A stretch of DNA of 64,000 bases from [Anoxybacillus] calidus (GTDB lineage: Bacteria > Bacillota > Bacilli > Bacillales > Anoxybacillaceae). The stretch is taken from NCBI RefSeq assembly GCF_013760845.1, contig NZ_JACDUU010000001.1, forward strand, positions 1-64,000, given 5' to 3'. Position numbers and translations under genes: made by a program. This document shows positions 10,351-20,487 of this stretch, in pieces. Within the stretch, counting starts at the first letter, position 1, and each line of letters opens with the position of its first letter. The notes under the pieces are model-generated. The model saw only the letters and a program-made list of their open reading frames with translations. It was not told the DNA's origin and did not search any database.

Positions 10351-10470
10351 AGAAAAGCGAAGGCGACCCGCCTAACCGCGATGGGCAAATGTTCTTCGAC
10401 CGAAGAGGTGCTTGTCACCTCAAGGGAGAAGGTTATTTGACCCCGAGCGGTTGGTCGCCGAGCTAGACAA
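10351..10470. repeat. Structured GC-rich repeat, copy A
   Basis: Starts AGAAAAGCGAAGGCGACC. It can fold into one long stem: GGCGA pairs with TCGCC, AACCGC with GCGGTT, GGG with CCC, CAAAT with ATTTG, and a terminal GAGGTG/CACCTC hairpin. The internal-loop strands TGTTCTTC and GAAGGTT are shared with copy B while paired positions differ. Non-coding; it lies directly after secDF. Confidence 0.75.
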
Positions 10471-10648
10471 TCCGAAAAGCGGAGGCGAGCGTCTAGCGCT
10501 GAAGGAAAATGTTCTTCCGACGAGACATGCTTGCATGTCGACGGAGGAAGGTTATTTTCCAGAAACTGCGCCTGCGATTACTCGGCGCATGTCAGCGAAG
10601 ATGCTGATTCAAGCAGCTGACACGCTGCGAGCCGAGCGCTGTTTAATG
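10471..10648. repeat. Structured GC-rich repeat, copy B with 3' extension
   Basis: Starts TCCGAAAAGCGGAGGCGA. The core 10504-10560 folds as GGAAAAT with ATTTTCC, TTCTTCCG with CGGAGGAA, and a terminal GACATGC/GCATGTC hairpin. The unpaired positions match copy A. A further segment (10580-10640) contains TGTCAGC and GCTGACA arms. Open frames through here are by-products of GC-rich sequence and not genes. Confidence 0.75.
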
Positions 10649-10663
10649 TGATATGTGTTAACC

Positions 10664-10698
10664 AAAAAATGCCCCATGGAAACATGGGGCATCTTTTA
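10664..10698. terminator. Bidirectional terminator
   Basis: ATGCCCCATG, a GAAA loop and CATGGGGCAT form a perfect 10-bp stem with an A-run on the left and CTTTTA on the right. It can end minus-strand atoE transcription and plus-strand transcription from the secDF side. Confidence 0.9.
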
Positions 10699-10742
10699 TC
10701 TTTTGGTATGGAATATAAAATGGGAGTAGTTCAAACATTCAA

Positions 10743-12155
10743 TTATTCGATAATTGGAGCGACATACGGCATTGTTTTTGCCAATATCCAGACTAAGAAG
10801 AGTACAACAGGAATATGAAAGATCAATTGTAAAATGGAATATCCAGCAAGATCTCTTGCTTTGACACCCATGACCCCCATTAAAGGTAGCATCCAGAAAG
10901 GATTTATCAAATTGGGCAAAGCTTCGGTCGCATTATATACTTGTACAACCCATGCCATGCTGACATGTAATTCTTTTGCGGCTTCGAGCAAATATGGGGC
11001 TTCCACGATCCACTTTCCGCCGCCTGAAGGAAGGAAAAGCCCGAGAATGGCTGAGTAGATTCCGACAATGATCGGGAAAGTATTTTCAGTTGAGATGGAA
11101 AGAAAAAACTTCACTAATACTTCAGCGAGTCCGGAGTTCATTAAGATTCCAAAGATTCCTGCATAAAGAGGGAATTGAATGAGCACCCCACCAGTAGCAG
11201 GAATCGATTTAGCGACTGCGTTCAAGAAGTTTCTAGGTGTCCAATGTAAAAGCATCCCTAACATTAAAAACATAAAATTATAATTATTAAGATCAAGTGC
11301 AGCAATCAGCCCTTTATTCGTAATAACGTGAATGATATAGATTGAACCAATCGCAACTAAAACAAGGGTTAAGATTGGGCTATATTCTAACCATTCTCCT
11401 GGTCTTTCCGCTTTCGTCTCCACATTAACAACTTCTATTTCGCCATAACGGATACCGACCATTTCTGCCGTCTTTGCCTTATCCTCATTGGGAGCGGATA
11501 AAAAAGCGATCCCAACTGACAAAATGATAAGCACAATAATCATAACTAAATTTTGCCACGTGAAAATTGTTTCTGACATTGGAATCGTTCCACTAATTTC
11601 GTATAATGCAGGAGGAATCGAGGCTTTGGTTGCCATCACTAATGCTGCTGAAGAAGAAAGTCCTAAAGCCCAAACGCTTCCGAGCCCAAGGTACCCTGCA
11701 GCTCCGATTGCCCGATAATCGACTCCTTTCACCCTTTTGCTCACTTCTCTTATAAGGATTCCGCTGAAAATCAAGCTAAACCCCCAACTGATGAGAGATG
11801 TTACCATGGCAAAGAAGGCCACAAAGGCAACTGCGCCCTTCGGGGTTTTAGGGATTAAAGAAAGTTTTACAATCAGTTTATGAACGGGTTTAGCAGAAGC
11901 TACGACGTAACCGGTAATGATGATAAAGGCCATTTGCATTGCGAAAGGGATCAAATCCCAAAAGTGGGTGCCAAAATCGACCCCAATTTGTGCAGGAGTC
12001 CGTCCCATCAATAAGGCAACAATCGAGATAAAAACAACCGCGATTGAAGCAAAAACAAAAGCATCTGGGAACCATCTTTCACTCCAATCAGCCAGTGAAA
12101 AACCTATGCGGGCCATGAAACCTTCCTTAACTCCATCCGTTTCTTTTTTTATCAT
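10743..12155 (-). CDS. Short-chain fatty acid transporter, AtoE/TIGR00366 family
   Basis: A 470-aa polytopic membrane protein with about 11-12 predicted helices. It has the family features FSLADWSERWFPDAF near the N-terminus, PSGGGKWIVEAPYLL (about residues 376-390) and a C-terminal NLINPFWMLPL segment. AtoE-type proteins are thought to take up short-chain fatty acids such as acetoacetate or butyrate. The start at 12155 has GGTGTGAGATGA upstream; an internal ATG at residue 14 also has a fair site. No catabolic partner genes are adjacent. It lies between secDF and recJ with repeats on one side and a long gap on the other, which suggests an insertion. Confidence 0.85.
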   Translation of the reverse strand: MIKKETDGVKEGFMARIGFSLADWSERWFPDAFVFASIAVVFISIVALLMGRTPAQIGVDFGTHFWDLIPFAMQMAFIIITGYVVASAKPVHKLIVKLSLIPKTPKGAVAFVAFFAMVTSLISWGFSLIFSGILIREVSKRVKGVDYRAIGAAGYLGLGSVWALGLSSSAALVMATKASIPPALYEISGTIPMSETIFTWQNLVMIIVLIILSVGIAFLSAPNEDKAKTAEMVGIRYGEIEVVNVETKAERPGEWLEYSPILTLVLVAIGSIYIIHVITNKGLIAALDLNNYNFMFLMLGMLLHWTPRNFLNAVAKSIPATGGVLIQFPLYAGIFGILMNSGLAEVLVKFFLSISTENTFPIIVGIYSAILGLFLPSGGGKWIVEAPYLLEAAKELHVSMAWVVQVYNATEALPNLINPFWMLPLMGVMGVKARDLAGYSILQLIFHIPVVLFLVWILAKTMPYVAPIIE

Positions 12156-12593
12156 TCATCTCACACCTTTCATAAAAATTTGTTATGAAAAATATGTTTG
12201 GTTCTTGTTTGTCTCTGGATGATGATTTAGTGATTTATCATTTTTCTAAAAAAACTATTTGTAACCATATATGTTAGAATGAAAGTTTTCAGAACCTCGA
12301 ATGAACACTTAATCGAGAGGAAATATGAGAAGATAGACTGATTCTGGGTGAATTTGTAAAAGATAAGCAACTCCTGAAGTGAAGCAAATGAATGAGTTGC
12401 ATGATAGAGAGCATGGACATGACTTAAAAATTGCTAGGACATAAGATTAGAAAGTATGTTAAAGAAAAACGGTTAACGTTACCGAATGGTATAGTGTACA
12501 TAAATCCGTATCATTTGAAATCAAAAAACGGAGTGATTCATTGCTCCGCCTCTTTTCCTTTTGTATAATTAGGAGAGTTGAGGTGTGGAGACA
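12156..12593. other. Gene-poor 438-bp interval between atoE and recJ
   Basis: No ORF with convincing coding character was found. The left part must hold the atoE promoter on the minus strand. TGTTAGAAT near 12270-12280 resembles a plus-strand extended -10. Short frames around 12390-12450 have ATG codons but no clear family. The right end has a weak CGGAG/CTCCG hairpin (12529-12548) ahead of recJ. Confidence 0.5.
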
Positions 12594-14951
12594 ATGTTAA
12601 CTTCAAAAACTCGTTGGGCTGTACAAAGCCCTGATATGGAAAAAGTAAATAAAATTGCGGAAGCGTTAAATATTGCCCCGCTTGTTGCCGCGTTATTAGT
12701 AAACCGTGGTGTGGATACGGTTGAGGCGGCGGAGGCTTTTTTATATGTCGAAAAGCAGTCGTTTTATGATCCATTTTTGCTCGATGGAATGGATGGCGCT
12801 GTCGAGCGGATTCGCCAAGCGATTGCTGCGCAAGAAAAAATTCTTGTGTTTGGCGATTATGATGCCGATGGTGTTAGCAGCACAACGGTTATGGTAAGTG
12901 CATTGAGAGAACTAGGAGCTTGTGTCGATTTTTATATTCCTAATCGTTTTACAGAGGGATACGGCCCAAATGAAAAAGCGTTCCGATGGGCGAAAGAAAG
13001 CGGTTTTTCACTTATTATTACAGTCGATACAGGAATTGCCGCACTGAATGAAGCGAAGTTAGCGAAACAATTAGGAATGGACTTAATTATTACCGATCAT
13101 CATGAGCCGGGACCAATATTGCCGGAGGCCTATGCGATTATTCATCCGAAAAAGCCGGGAAGCACGTATCCGTTTAAGGAACTTGCCGGAGTAGGCGTTG
13201 CCTTTAAAGTCGCACATGCTCTTCTTGGTAAGGTACCGCATCATTTATTAGATGTAGCTGTAATTGGTACGATTGCCGATCTTGTTCCACTGCTAGGAGA
13301 AAACCGCTTGATCGCTTCTTTAGGGATACGATCACTGCAAACAACGAAAAGAGTTGGATTGAAAGCTTTAATTAAACAATGCGGTGTTAGCATTGACCAG
13401 TTAAATGAAGATACGGTCGGTTTTATGCTTGGGCCCCGCATTAATGCAGCAGGAAGATTAGGAACGGCTGATCCCGCTGTTCATTTATTAATGACAGAAG
13501 ATGAAGAAGAAGCTGAGATGCTTGCAGAGGAAATCGATGCATTAAATAAAGAGCGGCAGCAGCTTGTCAATGAAATGGCGGAAGAGGCGATAAAAATAGT
13601 AGAAAGTAATTATCCACCAAAGGACAACGCGGTGCTTGTCGTTGCGAAAGAAGGCTGGAATCCGGGGATTATCGGAATTGTAGCCTCAAGGCTTGTGGAA
13701 GTTTTTTATCGTCCAACTATTGTGTTAAGCATCGACAAAGAGAAAGGACTTGCTAAAGGTTCGGCGCGAAGCATCCCTGGTTTTGATTTATTTGCTAATT
13801 TATCGACATGCCGCGATATTTTACCGCATTTTGGCGGACATCCGATGGCTGCAGGGATGACGCTCAGTACCGAACATATTGACGAATTACGAACACGATT
13901 AAATTTATTAGCTAGCGAATTATTGACGGAGGAAGATTTTACGCCGATTACGCAAGTTGATATAAAATGCTCGCTTGCTGATATTTCATTAAAAACGATT
14001 GAACAGTTGCAAATGCTTGCTCCGTTTGGCATGGAAAATCCGAAGCCTAAAGTGTTAATTGAAGATGTCTCCATCCAAATGCTTCGCCGCGTTGGGGCTG
14101 ATCAGTCTCATTTAAAAGCGGTGTTTGAACAAGACGGAGCGACGATTGACAGCATCGGCTTTGGATATGGTTATTTACAAGAAGAAATTGCTCCTCATTC
14201 TAAAGTTTCCATTGTTGGAGAGTTATCAATTAATGAGTGGAATAACTTCCGCAAGCCACAGTTATTCATTCATGATGTTTCTGTGAAAGAATGGCAGCTT
14301 TTTGATATCCGCGGTATGCGTCATGTTCATCCTTTTCTTTTATCGCTTCCTAAAGAAAAACGTACGCTGATTGCTTTTCATCAAGAAACAATGGAAGCAT
14401 TGCCGCTGCATGAATTAAAACAAGAAGTATGTTATATTGATTCATTGGAAAATGCTAAAAAAGTGGAATTAAAAAATAAATATGTCGTCTTATTGGATTT
14501 GCCGCCATCTTCAGAAATGATAAAAGTTTTATTAACTCCTAGTTTACCTGAACGAATTTATGCGTTATTCTATCAGAGGGAGAATCACTTTTTCAGCACG
14601 ATGCCCACTCGCGATCATTTTAAATGGCTTTATCTGTTTTTAATGAAGCGAAGCCCATTTGATTTAGCAAGGTATGGCGATGATTTGGCACGCTCGCGCG
14701 GATGGACAAAAGAAACGATTCACTTTATGGTGAAGGTATTTTTAGAGCTAGGTTTTGTTACAATGGAAAATGGCATTGTAACGCTCACAAACAATCCGAA
14801 TAAGCGCGATTTAACGGAATCGCCGACTTATTGTTTTAAGCAAGCTCAGTTTGAGCTTGAAAATATATTTTTATATTCATCTTATCAGCAATTAAAGCGC
14901 TGGTTTGATGAGATAAAAGGTTCGTTAAATTATGAGGAGGCAAAAATCTAA
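12594..14951 (+). CDS. recJ: Single-stranded-DNA-specific exonuclease RecJ
   Basis: About 785 aa. RecJ degrades single-stranded DNA 5' to 3' in recombination and mismatch repair. DHH-family motifs are visible: [13 protein letters not shown] (motif I, about residue 82), [13 protein letters not shown] (motif III) and [10 protein letters not shown] in the DHHA1 domain. A long C-terminal region (about 560-785), typical of Bacillus RecJ, follows the OB-like domain. I chose ATG 12594 (MLTSKTRW) with GAGGTG 8 nt upstream; GTG 12585 would add three residues and has AGGAGA upstream, so it remains possible. The stop overlaps the apt start by 1 nt. Confidence 0.96.
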   Translation: MLTSKTRWAVQSPDMEKVNKIAEALNIAPLVAALLVNRGVDTVEAAEAFLYVEKQSFYDPFLLDGMDGAVERIRQAIAAQEKILVFGDYDADGVSSTTVMVSALRELGACVDFYIPNRFTEGYGPNEKAFRWAKESGFSLIITVDTGIAALNEAKLAKQLGMDLIITDHHEPGPILPEAYAIIHPKKPGSTYPFKELAGVGVAFKVAHALLGKVPHHLLDVAVIGTIADLVPLLGENRLIASLGIRSLQTTKRVGLKALIKQCGVSIDQLNEDTVGFMLGPRINAAGRLGTADPAVHLLMTEDEEEAEMLAEEIDALNKERQQLVNEMAEEAIKIVESNYPPKDNAVLVVAKEGWNPGIIGIVASRLVEVFYRPTIVLSIDKEKGLAKGSARSIPGFDLFANLSTCRDILPHFGGHPMAAGMTLSTEHIDELRTRLNLLASELLTEEDFTPITQVDIKCSLADISLKTIEQLQMLAPFGMENPKPKVLIEDVSIQMLRRVGADQSHLKAVFEQDGATIDSIGFGYGYLQEEIAPHSKVSIVGELSINEWNNFRKPQLFIHDVSVKEWQLFDIRGMRHVHPFLLSLPKEKRTLIAFHQETMEALPLHELKQEVCYIDSLENAKKVELKNKYVVLLDLPPSSEMIKVLLTPSLPERIYALFYQRENHFFSTMPTRDHFKWLYLFLMKRSPFDLARYGDDLARSRGWTKETIHFMVKVFLELGFVTMENGIVTLTNNPNKRDLTESPTYCFKQAQFELENIFLYSSYQQLKRWFDEIKGSLNYEEAKI

Positions 14952-15463
14952 TGGATTTAAAACAATATGTCACAATTGTACCTGATTTCCCAAAACCTGG
15001 TATTCAATTTAAAGATATTACAACGATTATGGATAAAGGTGAAGTTTATAAATATGCGACTGACCAAATCGTGCAGTACGCGCGGGAAAAAGAAATTGAT
15101 ATTGTCGTTGGACCAGAGGCGCGCGGCTTTATTATTGGCTGCCCGGTTGCATATGCGCTTGGGGTAGGATTTGCGCCTGTACGCAAAGAAGGAAAGCTTC
15201 CGCGCGAAGTCGTTCGTGTTGAATATGGTCTAGAATATGGAAAAGATGTACTGACAATGCACAAAGATGCCATTAAGCCAGGACAACGCGTTTTAATTAC
15301 TGACGACTTATTGGCAACAGGTGGCACAATTGAAGCAACGATCAAGCTTGTTGAGCAATTAGGCGGAGTTGTAGCAGGGATTGCTTTCTTGATCGAACTT
15401 ACTTATTTAGAAGGACGAAAAAAATTAGAAGGCTATGATGTATTAGCATTAATGCAATTTTAA
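14951..15463 (+). CDS. apt: Adenine phosphoribosyltransferase
   Basis: A 170-aa purine-salvage enzyme that joins adenine to PRPP to give AMP. The PRPP-binding loop [13 protein letters not shown] lies at about residues 116-128. The N-terminal [13 protein letters not shown] and the VGPEARGF segment are typical. It overlaps the recJ stop by one base and has GAGGAGG upstream, so it is translationally coupled. It is followed by relA, the usual recJ-apt-relA order of Bacilli. Confidence 0.97.
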   Translation: MDLKQYVTIVPDFPKPGIQFKDITTIMDKGEVYKYATDQIVQYAREKEIDIVVGPEARGFIIGCPVAYALGVGFAPVRKEGKLPREVVRVEYGLEYGKDVLTMHKDAIKPGQRVLITDDLLATGGTIEATIKLVEQLGGVVAGIAFLIELTYLEGRKKLEGYDVLALMQF

Positions 15464-15468
15464 TTGTT

Positions 15469-15495
15469 GAGGGCACTCTTAATGGGTGCTCTTTC
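15469..15495 (+). terminator. Terminator after apt
   Basis: GAGGGCAC pairs with GTGCTCTT (two G-U pairs) and is followed by TCTTATATA. It is of moderate strength. Confidence 0.6.
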
Positions 15496-15643
15496 TTATA
15501 TATAAAACTATTTCCATTTTTTTAGAATGGGTATATTTTCTTTATGCTAACTCTTTACATCTAAAAAATTTTTCATGATAATAATGTCAATAGTTATTTT
15601 TTCGTGCAATACGTACAATTGAACTATAAAAGGTGATTATTTC

Positions 15644-17845
15644 ATGGCCAATGAACAGGTGTTAACAGCAGAACAAGTAATTGAAAATGCAAGCCATTAT
15701 TTGTCTGCTGAAGATATTAAATTTATTCAACGAGCGTACGAATTTGCCAAGGAGGCTCACAAGGACCAATATCGAAAATCGGGTGAACCGTACATTATTC
15801 ATCCTATTCAAGTTGCCGGTATTTTAGTTGATTTGAAGATGGATCCAGCGACAATTGCAGCTGGGTTTTTGCATGATGTGGTCGAGGATACGGACGTGAC
15901 GAAAGAGGATTTACTTAAAGAGTTTGGTTCTGAAGTATCCATGCTCGTTGACGGAGTAACAAAGTTAGGGAAAATTAAATATAAATCCCAAGAGGAACAA
16001 CAAGCAGAAAATCATCGCAAAATGTTTGTAGCGATGGCGCAGGATATTCGTGTCATTTTAATTAAGTTAGCGGACCGCCTTCACAATATGCGGACATTGA
16101 AGCATTTACCGCTTGAGAAGCAGCGGAGAATTGCGAATGAAACATTGGAAATCTTTGCTCCCTTAGCGCATCGGCTCGGAATTTCGAAAATTAAATGGGA
16201 GTTAGAAGATACAGCATTGCGCTATTTAAATCCGCAGCAATATTATCGAATTGTCAATTTAATGAAGAAAAAACGTGCTGAACGTGAGCAATATCTTGAG
16301 GAAGTAATCCAAGAAGTTCGTGAGCGTTTAAATGAGGTGTCTATAAAAGGAGAAATTTCTGGACGCCCGAAACATATTTACAGCATTTATCGCAAAATGG
16401 TGATGCAAAATAAACAATTCAATGAGATTTATGATTTATTGGCGGTTCGCATCATTGTCAATAGCATCAAAGACTGCTACGCGGTGCTTGGTATTATCCA
16501 TACATGCTGGAAGCCGATGCCGGGTCGCTTTAAGGATTATATCGCCATGCCGAAGCCGAATATGTATCAATCGCTGCATACAACGGTCATTGGTCCGAAA
16601 GGTGAACCTTTGGAAGTGCAAATTCGAACATTTGAGATGCACCAAATCGCTGAATTCGGAATCGCGGCTCACTGGGCATATAAGGAAGGAAAAAGCGTAA
16701 AGCCGAACAGTTTTGAAGAGAAGCTTTCATGGTTCCGGGAAATTTTAGAATGGCAAAATGATATGACAAATGCTGAAGAGTTTATGGAAACGTTAAAGAT
16801 GGATTTATTCTCGGACATGGTGTTTGTGTTTACGCCAAAAGGAGATGTCATTGAGCTTCCGTCCGGTTCGGTGCCGATTGACTTTGCTTACCGAATTCAC
16901 TCGGAAATCGGCAACAAAACGATTGGTGCAAAAGTAAACGGAAAGATGGTGCCGCTCGATTATAAATTGAAAACTGGCGACATCGTTGAAATTTTAACTT
17001 CCAAGCATTCTTATGGTCCAAGTCAAGACTGGTTGAAGCTAGCGCAAACTTCCCATGCGAAAAATAAAATTCGTCAGTTTTTCAAAAAACAACGCCGTGA
17101 AGAAAATATAGAAAAAGGAAAAGAACTAGTTGAAAAGGAAATTAGAAACTTAGACTTTGATGTCAAAGAAGTGCTCACACCGGAAAACGTCAAACGAGTG
17201 GCGGAAAAGTTCAATTTTTCTAATGAGGAAGATATGTATGCGGCAGTGGGGTATAACGGCATTACTGCTGCACAGATTGCTCATCGTTTAACAGATAAAT
17301 GGCGCAAACAGCGTGATTTAGAAGAGCAGCAAAAAAAATTGAAAGAAGCCGTACACGAAGTAAAAAGTGTTTCACCAAGCAAAAAACGCGATTATGGCGT
17401 ACAGGTACAGGGAGTAGACAATTTGTTAATCCGTTTATCCCGCTGCTGTAATCCTGTTCCGGGAGATGAAATCATAGGCTTCATTACAAAAGGAAGAGGT
17501 GTCTCTGTCCATCGTGCTGATTGCCCAAACATTTCTTCGGAAGAAATGGCAGATCGTCTTATTTCAGTTGAATGGGAGAGCGATGCGAAAGCAAATCGAG
17601 AGTATAACGTTGAAATAGAAATATTTGGATTTGACCGTCGTGGATTATTGAATGAAGTGCTTCAAGCTGTCAATGAAACGAAAACAGACATTTCGGCTGT
17701 TTCCGGTCGTTCGGATCACCGTAATAAAATTGCGACGATTCATATGGCCATATCCATTCATAACTTGAGCCATTTACAAAAAGTAGTCGAACGAATTAAG
17801 CAAATTCCAGATATTTATTCTGTTCAGCGAGTAATGAATAATTAG
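15644..17845 (+). CDS. relA: (p)ppGpp synthetase/hydrolase RelA
   Basis: A 733-aa bifunctional Rel protein. The hydrolase domain has the HD signature [12 protein letters not shown] (about residues 74-85). The synthetase domain includes [10 protein letters not shown] and the downstream [16 protein letters not shown] domain (about 392-455) and a C-terminal ACT domain (about 660-733) sense amino-acid starvation on the ribosome. CCNPVPGD (about 607-614) is the conserved zinc-finger-like segment. Full family length. The ribosome site is AAAGGTGATT before ATG. dtd follows after 14 nt. Confidence 0.98.
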   Translation: MANEQVLTAEQVIENASHYLSAEDIKFIQRAYEFAKEAHKDQYRKSGEPYIIHPIQVAGILVDLKMDPATIAAGFLHDVVEDTDVTKEDLLKEFGSEVSMLVDGVTKLGKIKYKSQEEQQAENHRKMFVAMAQDIRVILIKLADRLHNMRTLKHLPLEKQRRIANETLEIFAPLAHRLGISKIKWELEDTALRYLNPQQYYRIVNLMKKKRAEREQYLEEVIQEVRERLNEVSIKGEISGRPKHIYSIYRKMVMQNKQFNEIYDLLAVRIIVNSIKDCYAVLGIIHTCWKPMPGRFKDYIAMPKPNMYQSLHTTVIGPKGEPLEVQIRTFEMHQIAEFGIAAHWAYKEGKSVKPNSFEEKLSWFREILEWQNDMTNAEEFMETLKMDLFSDMVFVFTPKGDVIELPSGSVPIDFAYRIHSEIGNKTIGAKVNGKMVPLDYKLKTGDIVEILTSKHSYGPSQDWLKLAQTSHAKNKIRQFFKKQRREENIEKGKELVEKEIRNLDFDVKEVLTPENVKRVAEKFNFSNEEDMYAAVGYNGITAAQIAHRLTDKWRKQRDLEEQQKKLKEAVHEVKSVSPSKKRDYGVQVQGVDNLLIRLSRCCNPVPGDEIIGFITKGRGVSVHRADCPNISSEEMADRLISVEWESDAKANREYNVEIEIFGFDRRGLLNEVLQAVNETKTDISAVSGRSDHRNKIATIHMAISIHNLSHLQKVVERIKQIPDIYSVQRVMNN

Positions 17846-17859
17846 AAAGGGTATGTCTA

Positions 17860-18312
17860 ATGAGAGTGGTTGTGCAACGTGCAAAAAATGCGAAAGTGAT
17901 TGTCGAAGGTGAAACGGTAGGGCAAATTGACTTTGGTCTTATGTTGCTTGTCGGTGTCACTCATAATGATACAAGGGAAGATGCAGCGTTTGTGGCGGAC
18001 AAAATTGCCAATCTGCGAATTTTTGAAGACGAATCTGGGAAAATGAATTTGTCCGTTTTAGATGTCGGAGGAGCGATTTTATCTGTGTCGCAGTTTACGC
18101 TGTATGGAGATTGCCGCAAGGGCAGACGTCCGAATTTTATGGAAGCTGCTAAGCCTGATCATGCGTTGGAAATTTATCAGATTTTTAATGAAGAGTTACG
18201 GCAAAAGGGAATTAAAGTGGAGACTGGAAAATTTGGGGCAATGATGGATGTGCAATTTACAAATGATGGACCTGTGACATTAATTGTTGAAAGTAAACAA
18301 AAGGGCGAGTAA
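17860..18312 (+). CDS. dtd: D-aminoacyl-tRNA deacylase
   Basis: A 150-aa enzyme that removes D-amino acids wrongly attached to tRNA. Both family active-site motifs are visible: SQFTLYGD (about residues 78-85) and the C-terminal NDGPVTL containing the cross-dimer Gly-Pro. It begins [13 protein letters not shown], the usual N-terminus, and lies 14 nt after relA. Its stop codon is inside the stem of the following terminator. Confidence 0.97.
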   Translation: MRVVVQRAKNAKVIVEGETVGQIDFGLMLLVGVTHNDTREDAAFVADKIANLRIFEDESGKMNLSVLDVGGAILSVSQFTLYGDCRKGRRPNFMEAAKPDHALEIYQIFNEELRQKGIKVETGKFGAMMDVQFTNDGPVTLIVESKQKGE

Positions 18313-18335
18313 CGGAATCGTTATTCGCCTTTTTG
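18304..18335. terminator. Bidirectional terminator between dtd and amidase gene
   Basis: GGCGAGTAAC pairs with GTTATTCGCC (one G-U) and is followed by TTTTTG. It overlaps the dtd stop and can end both converging transcripts. Confidence 0.85.
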
Positions 18336-18355
18336 TTTGAGTGTTAGTGATACTA

Positions 18356-19792
18356 CTAGAAATAGTTTTTTAAACTTTCAGCAATAGCATCTGTTACTTT
18401 TTCTTGATAATAAGGTGAAACGATGAGCTGTCCTTCTGTCGGGTTGCTCAAATATCCAAGTTCTAATAAAACAGACGGTCGGTTATTTTCACGAAGAACA
18501 TGAAAATCGCCAAAGCGTATTCCACGTTGTTTCACATGGTGAATCGTTGTTAACTGTGAATAAATCGATGCGGCGAGAGGATGATCCCGCTTGTTGTCAT
18601 AATAGTAAATGGTGATTCCGTTTACAGTTGTATCACGTGAACTGTCGTAATGAATGCTAATAAAAACATCGGCTTCATATTTGGAAGCTATTTTCACACG
18701 GTTTGGCAAGGAAATGAATAAGTCGTCATTTCTTGTTAAAATGACGTTTGCCCCAGCTTGTTTCAGTTTTTGCTGTAGCAATTTCGCGGTTTGCAGCGTT
18801 AATACTTTTTCTAGAGTGCCGTTTTTGCCAATTGTGCCGCTGTCTTTTCCGCCATGTCCGGCATCGAGTACAATCGTTTTATTTTTGATCGTGCCGCTCT
18901 TTTTGTTCACTGTGGAAACCACCCACTCTGCGATATAGCCGGTTCTTTGATCGGTAAGTTCGATATAATACCAGCTTCCTTCTTTACGAATGACGCGATA
19001 CGTTTCACCGCGATTCGCTGTTGCGGCGATATGGGCATCCAGCGATGGACTTATCCGAATGTTTGTCTTGGGATGAAGAATTTGAATGTATGAATTTGTA
19101 GGCTCTAAAGCAATACGGTTTTGCAGTGAAACATATGTGCTGGATATCCATCCAGTCTGTTGATTTTCAAGAACGATTTTCAGCCAATTGCCTTGTTGCC
19201 CGACGATATTTATATGATCACCATCATTCAGTTTTTGAATAATCGTTCCTTTTTCTGAAGGTTCATCACGTACATTCAACCGATTCGTTGTAACGATGCC
19301 AATCAGCTGTTTTTCTAGCGAAGTTTGTGGAGAAAGATAATTGGCAGAAACCCAGCCTGATAGACTAGATGAGTGAATTTTCGCCCAGTCTTTTGTTTTT
19401 TGATGCACCTCTACCGTCTGTCCTTGCTTTAAATAACCGATAACGTCATATTTTGTTCCTGGACCTGTGCGAACCCGAAGATGATCAACAGCTGAGATGG
19501 CTGTTTGGATTGTGTTTGCTGCTTCGCTTGCATATTGTAAGGAAATCCATCCTGTTTCTTTCGCGTTTAGCCGAAGTTGAATCCAATCGTTTTTCTGTTC
19601 GATGACTGTATATGTTTCTCCTTTATTTACGCGTTTTATTACTCTGTAATGAAGTCCTGGACCTTCGCGCACATTGAGATGATTAACGGTGATGGTGGCC
19701 GTTTTTGTCTCCGCCCCCACACTAGATACATGGATGGAGAAGAGAAGGAAAATAGCGAGCAAAACGTATGTACCCTTTTTTATATCCTTCAC
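18356..19792 (-). CDS. N-acetylmuramoyl-L-alanine amidase with four SH3b repeats (YrvJ-like)
   Basis: About 478 aa. A hydrophobic signal peptide (TYVLLAIFLLFSIHVSSVGA) is followed by four bacterial SH3 repeats, each with an LNVR-type N-terminal motif and a GW/GY-x-(S/A) end, then an Amidase_3 domain with zinc motifs LDAGHGGKDSG, a glutamate in TLEKVLTL and SIHYD. It cleaves the amide between muramic acid and the stem peptide at the cell surface; the repeats should bind the wall. The frame opens at TTG 19822, but AAAGGAGG lies inside it, so I place the start at GTG 19792 downstream (spacing about 14 nt, a little long). It matches the place of yrvJ between dtd and hisS. Confidence 0.88.
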   Translation of the reverse strand: MKDIKKGTYVLLAIFLLFSIHVSSVGAETKTATITVNHLNVREGPGLHYRVIKRVNKGETYTVIEQKNDWIQLRLNAKETGWISLQYASEAANTIQTAISAVDHLRVRTGPGTKYDVIGYLKQGQTVEVHQKTKDWAKIHSSSLSGWVSANYLSPQTSLEKQLIGIVTTNRLNVRDEPSEKGTIIQKLNDGDHINIVGQQGNWLKIVLENQQTGWISSTYVSLQNRIALEPTNSYIQILHPKTNIRISPSLDAHIAATANRGETYRVIRKEGSWYYIELTDQRTGYIAEWVVSTVNKKSGTIKNKTIVLDAGHGGKDSGTIGKNGTLEKVLTLQTAKLLQQKLKQAGANVILTRNDDLFISLPNRVKIASKYEADVFISIHYDSSRDTTVNGITIYYYDNKRDHPLAASIYSQLTTIHHVKQRGIRFGDFHVLRENNRPSVLLELGYLSNPTEGQLIVSPYYQEKVTDAIAESLKNYF

Positions 19793-19947
19793 TGCTAAAA
19801 GAGAAGCCTCCTTTCTTGTCAATGAAAGCCAAGCCGGAAATTAAGCTCGTTTTTAAATTCGTTAAAAGTTAAAAAAATCCTTTTATTTTTGCAAATAACG
19901 GGAAAGATAAGTAGTGAGTTTTTTCAAGCAAGAAAGGGTGAGACGCA

Positions 19948-20124
19948 GTGAGAAACAGCGCAAAAGGGGAGTTTGCACAGGCACGAACGAGTGATTTGTT
20001 TCATATTGATTTTCATGAATTTATGAAACGGGAGGCGGATTTAGCTGCATTTGAACTTGCTTCAGAGTTTGGTTTAACTTTAAGAGAAGTCCGAAAGTTA
20101 AAAAAACAATTATATCGTTCTTAA
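19948..20124 (+). CDS. Small conserved YrzK-like protein
   Basis: A 58-aa ORF beginning at GTG: MRNSAKGEFAQARTSDLF. It is acidic/basic mixed and probably all helical, with a C-terminal segment LTLREVRKLKKQL that resembles the end of a DNA-binding helix region. It has AAGAAAGGGTG upstream and lies between the amidase gene and hisS, where B. subtilis carries yrzK. The function is unknown. Confidence 0.65.
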   Translation: MRNSAKGEFAQARTSDLFHIDFHEFMKREADLAAFELASEFGLTLREVRKLKKQLYRS

Positions 20125-20194
20125 ATGTTGCTGCAATTCTTGACAAAATGCGAGTTCATTCGTAAGATAAAAGAAAAATTCTTACATACAAAAC

Positions 20195-20443
20195 CGATGA
20201 TGGAGAAGAGTAGTTAAGAATACACATGAACAGAGAGGAAATGCCTTAGGCTGAAAGCATTTCTGCATGATGACTTAACGAACAAACACTCCGTAGGTTT
20301 CTCTTTGAACGAGAGTAGTCTAGTAGAAGAGAACGCATTCCGAGCGTTAACGGATGAAGTGGAAGCACATGCGGCTTCAATTAGGGTGGCACCACGGGAA
20401 AATTCGCTCTCGTCCCTATGTTTCATAGGGGTGGGAGTTTTTT
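20195..20443 (+). ncRNA. T-box leader of hisS-aspS
   Basis: Stem I is visible: GGAG (20202-20205), AGTA, GTTAAG (20213-20218) on the 5' side pair with CTTAAC (20274-20279) and CTCC (20289-20292) on the 3' side. The intervening specifier strand reads GAACAAACA. The T-box element AGGGTGGCACCACGG is at 20383-20397. The terminator stem starts at 20407. Aligned with the alaS leader in this window (GAAC-GCT-A), the specifier would be AAC (20285-20287), or overlapping CAC for His (20287-20289). The leader should let uncharged tRNA favour antitermination. Confidence 0.9.
20407..20443 (+). terminator. T-box-controlled terminator before hisS
   Basis: CTCTCGTCCCTATG pairs with CATAGGGG-TGGGAG and is followed by TTTTTTGCTTTT. 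Its 5' arm competes with the antiterminator formed by the T-box sequence. Confidence 0.9.
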
Positions 20444-20487
20444 GCTTTTACATTACATAAAAATGTAGAAACTTAGGAGGTTGAAGC

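Noticed and set aside
10275-10651. Two overlapping plus-strand open frames of 63 and 79 codons
   Set aside because: They run through the GC-rich structured repeats and, in one case, the end of secDF in another frame. No ribosome sites, no family resemblance; the RNA-fold pattern explains the sequence better.
12300-12480. Possible transposase remnant or short genes upstream of recJ
   Set aside because: Short frames with ATG codons exist, but I could not match any to a transposase or other family, and none has a convincing ribosome site.
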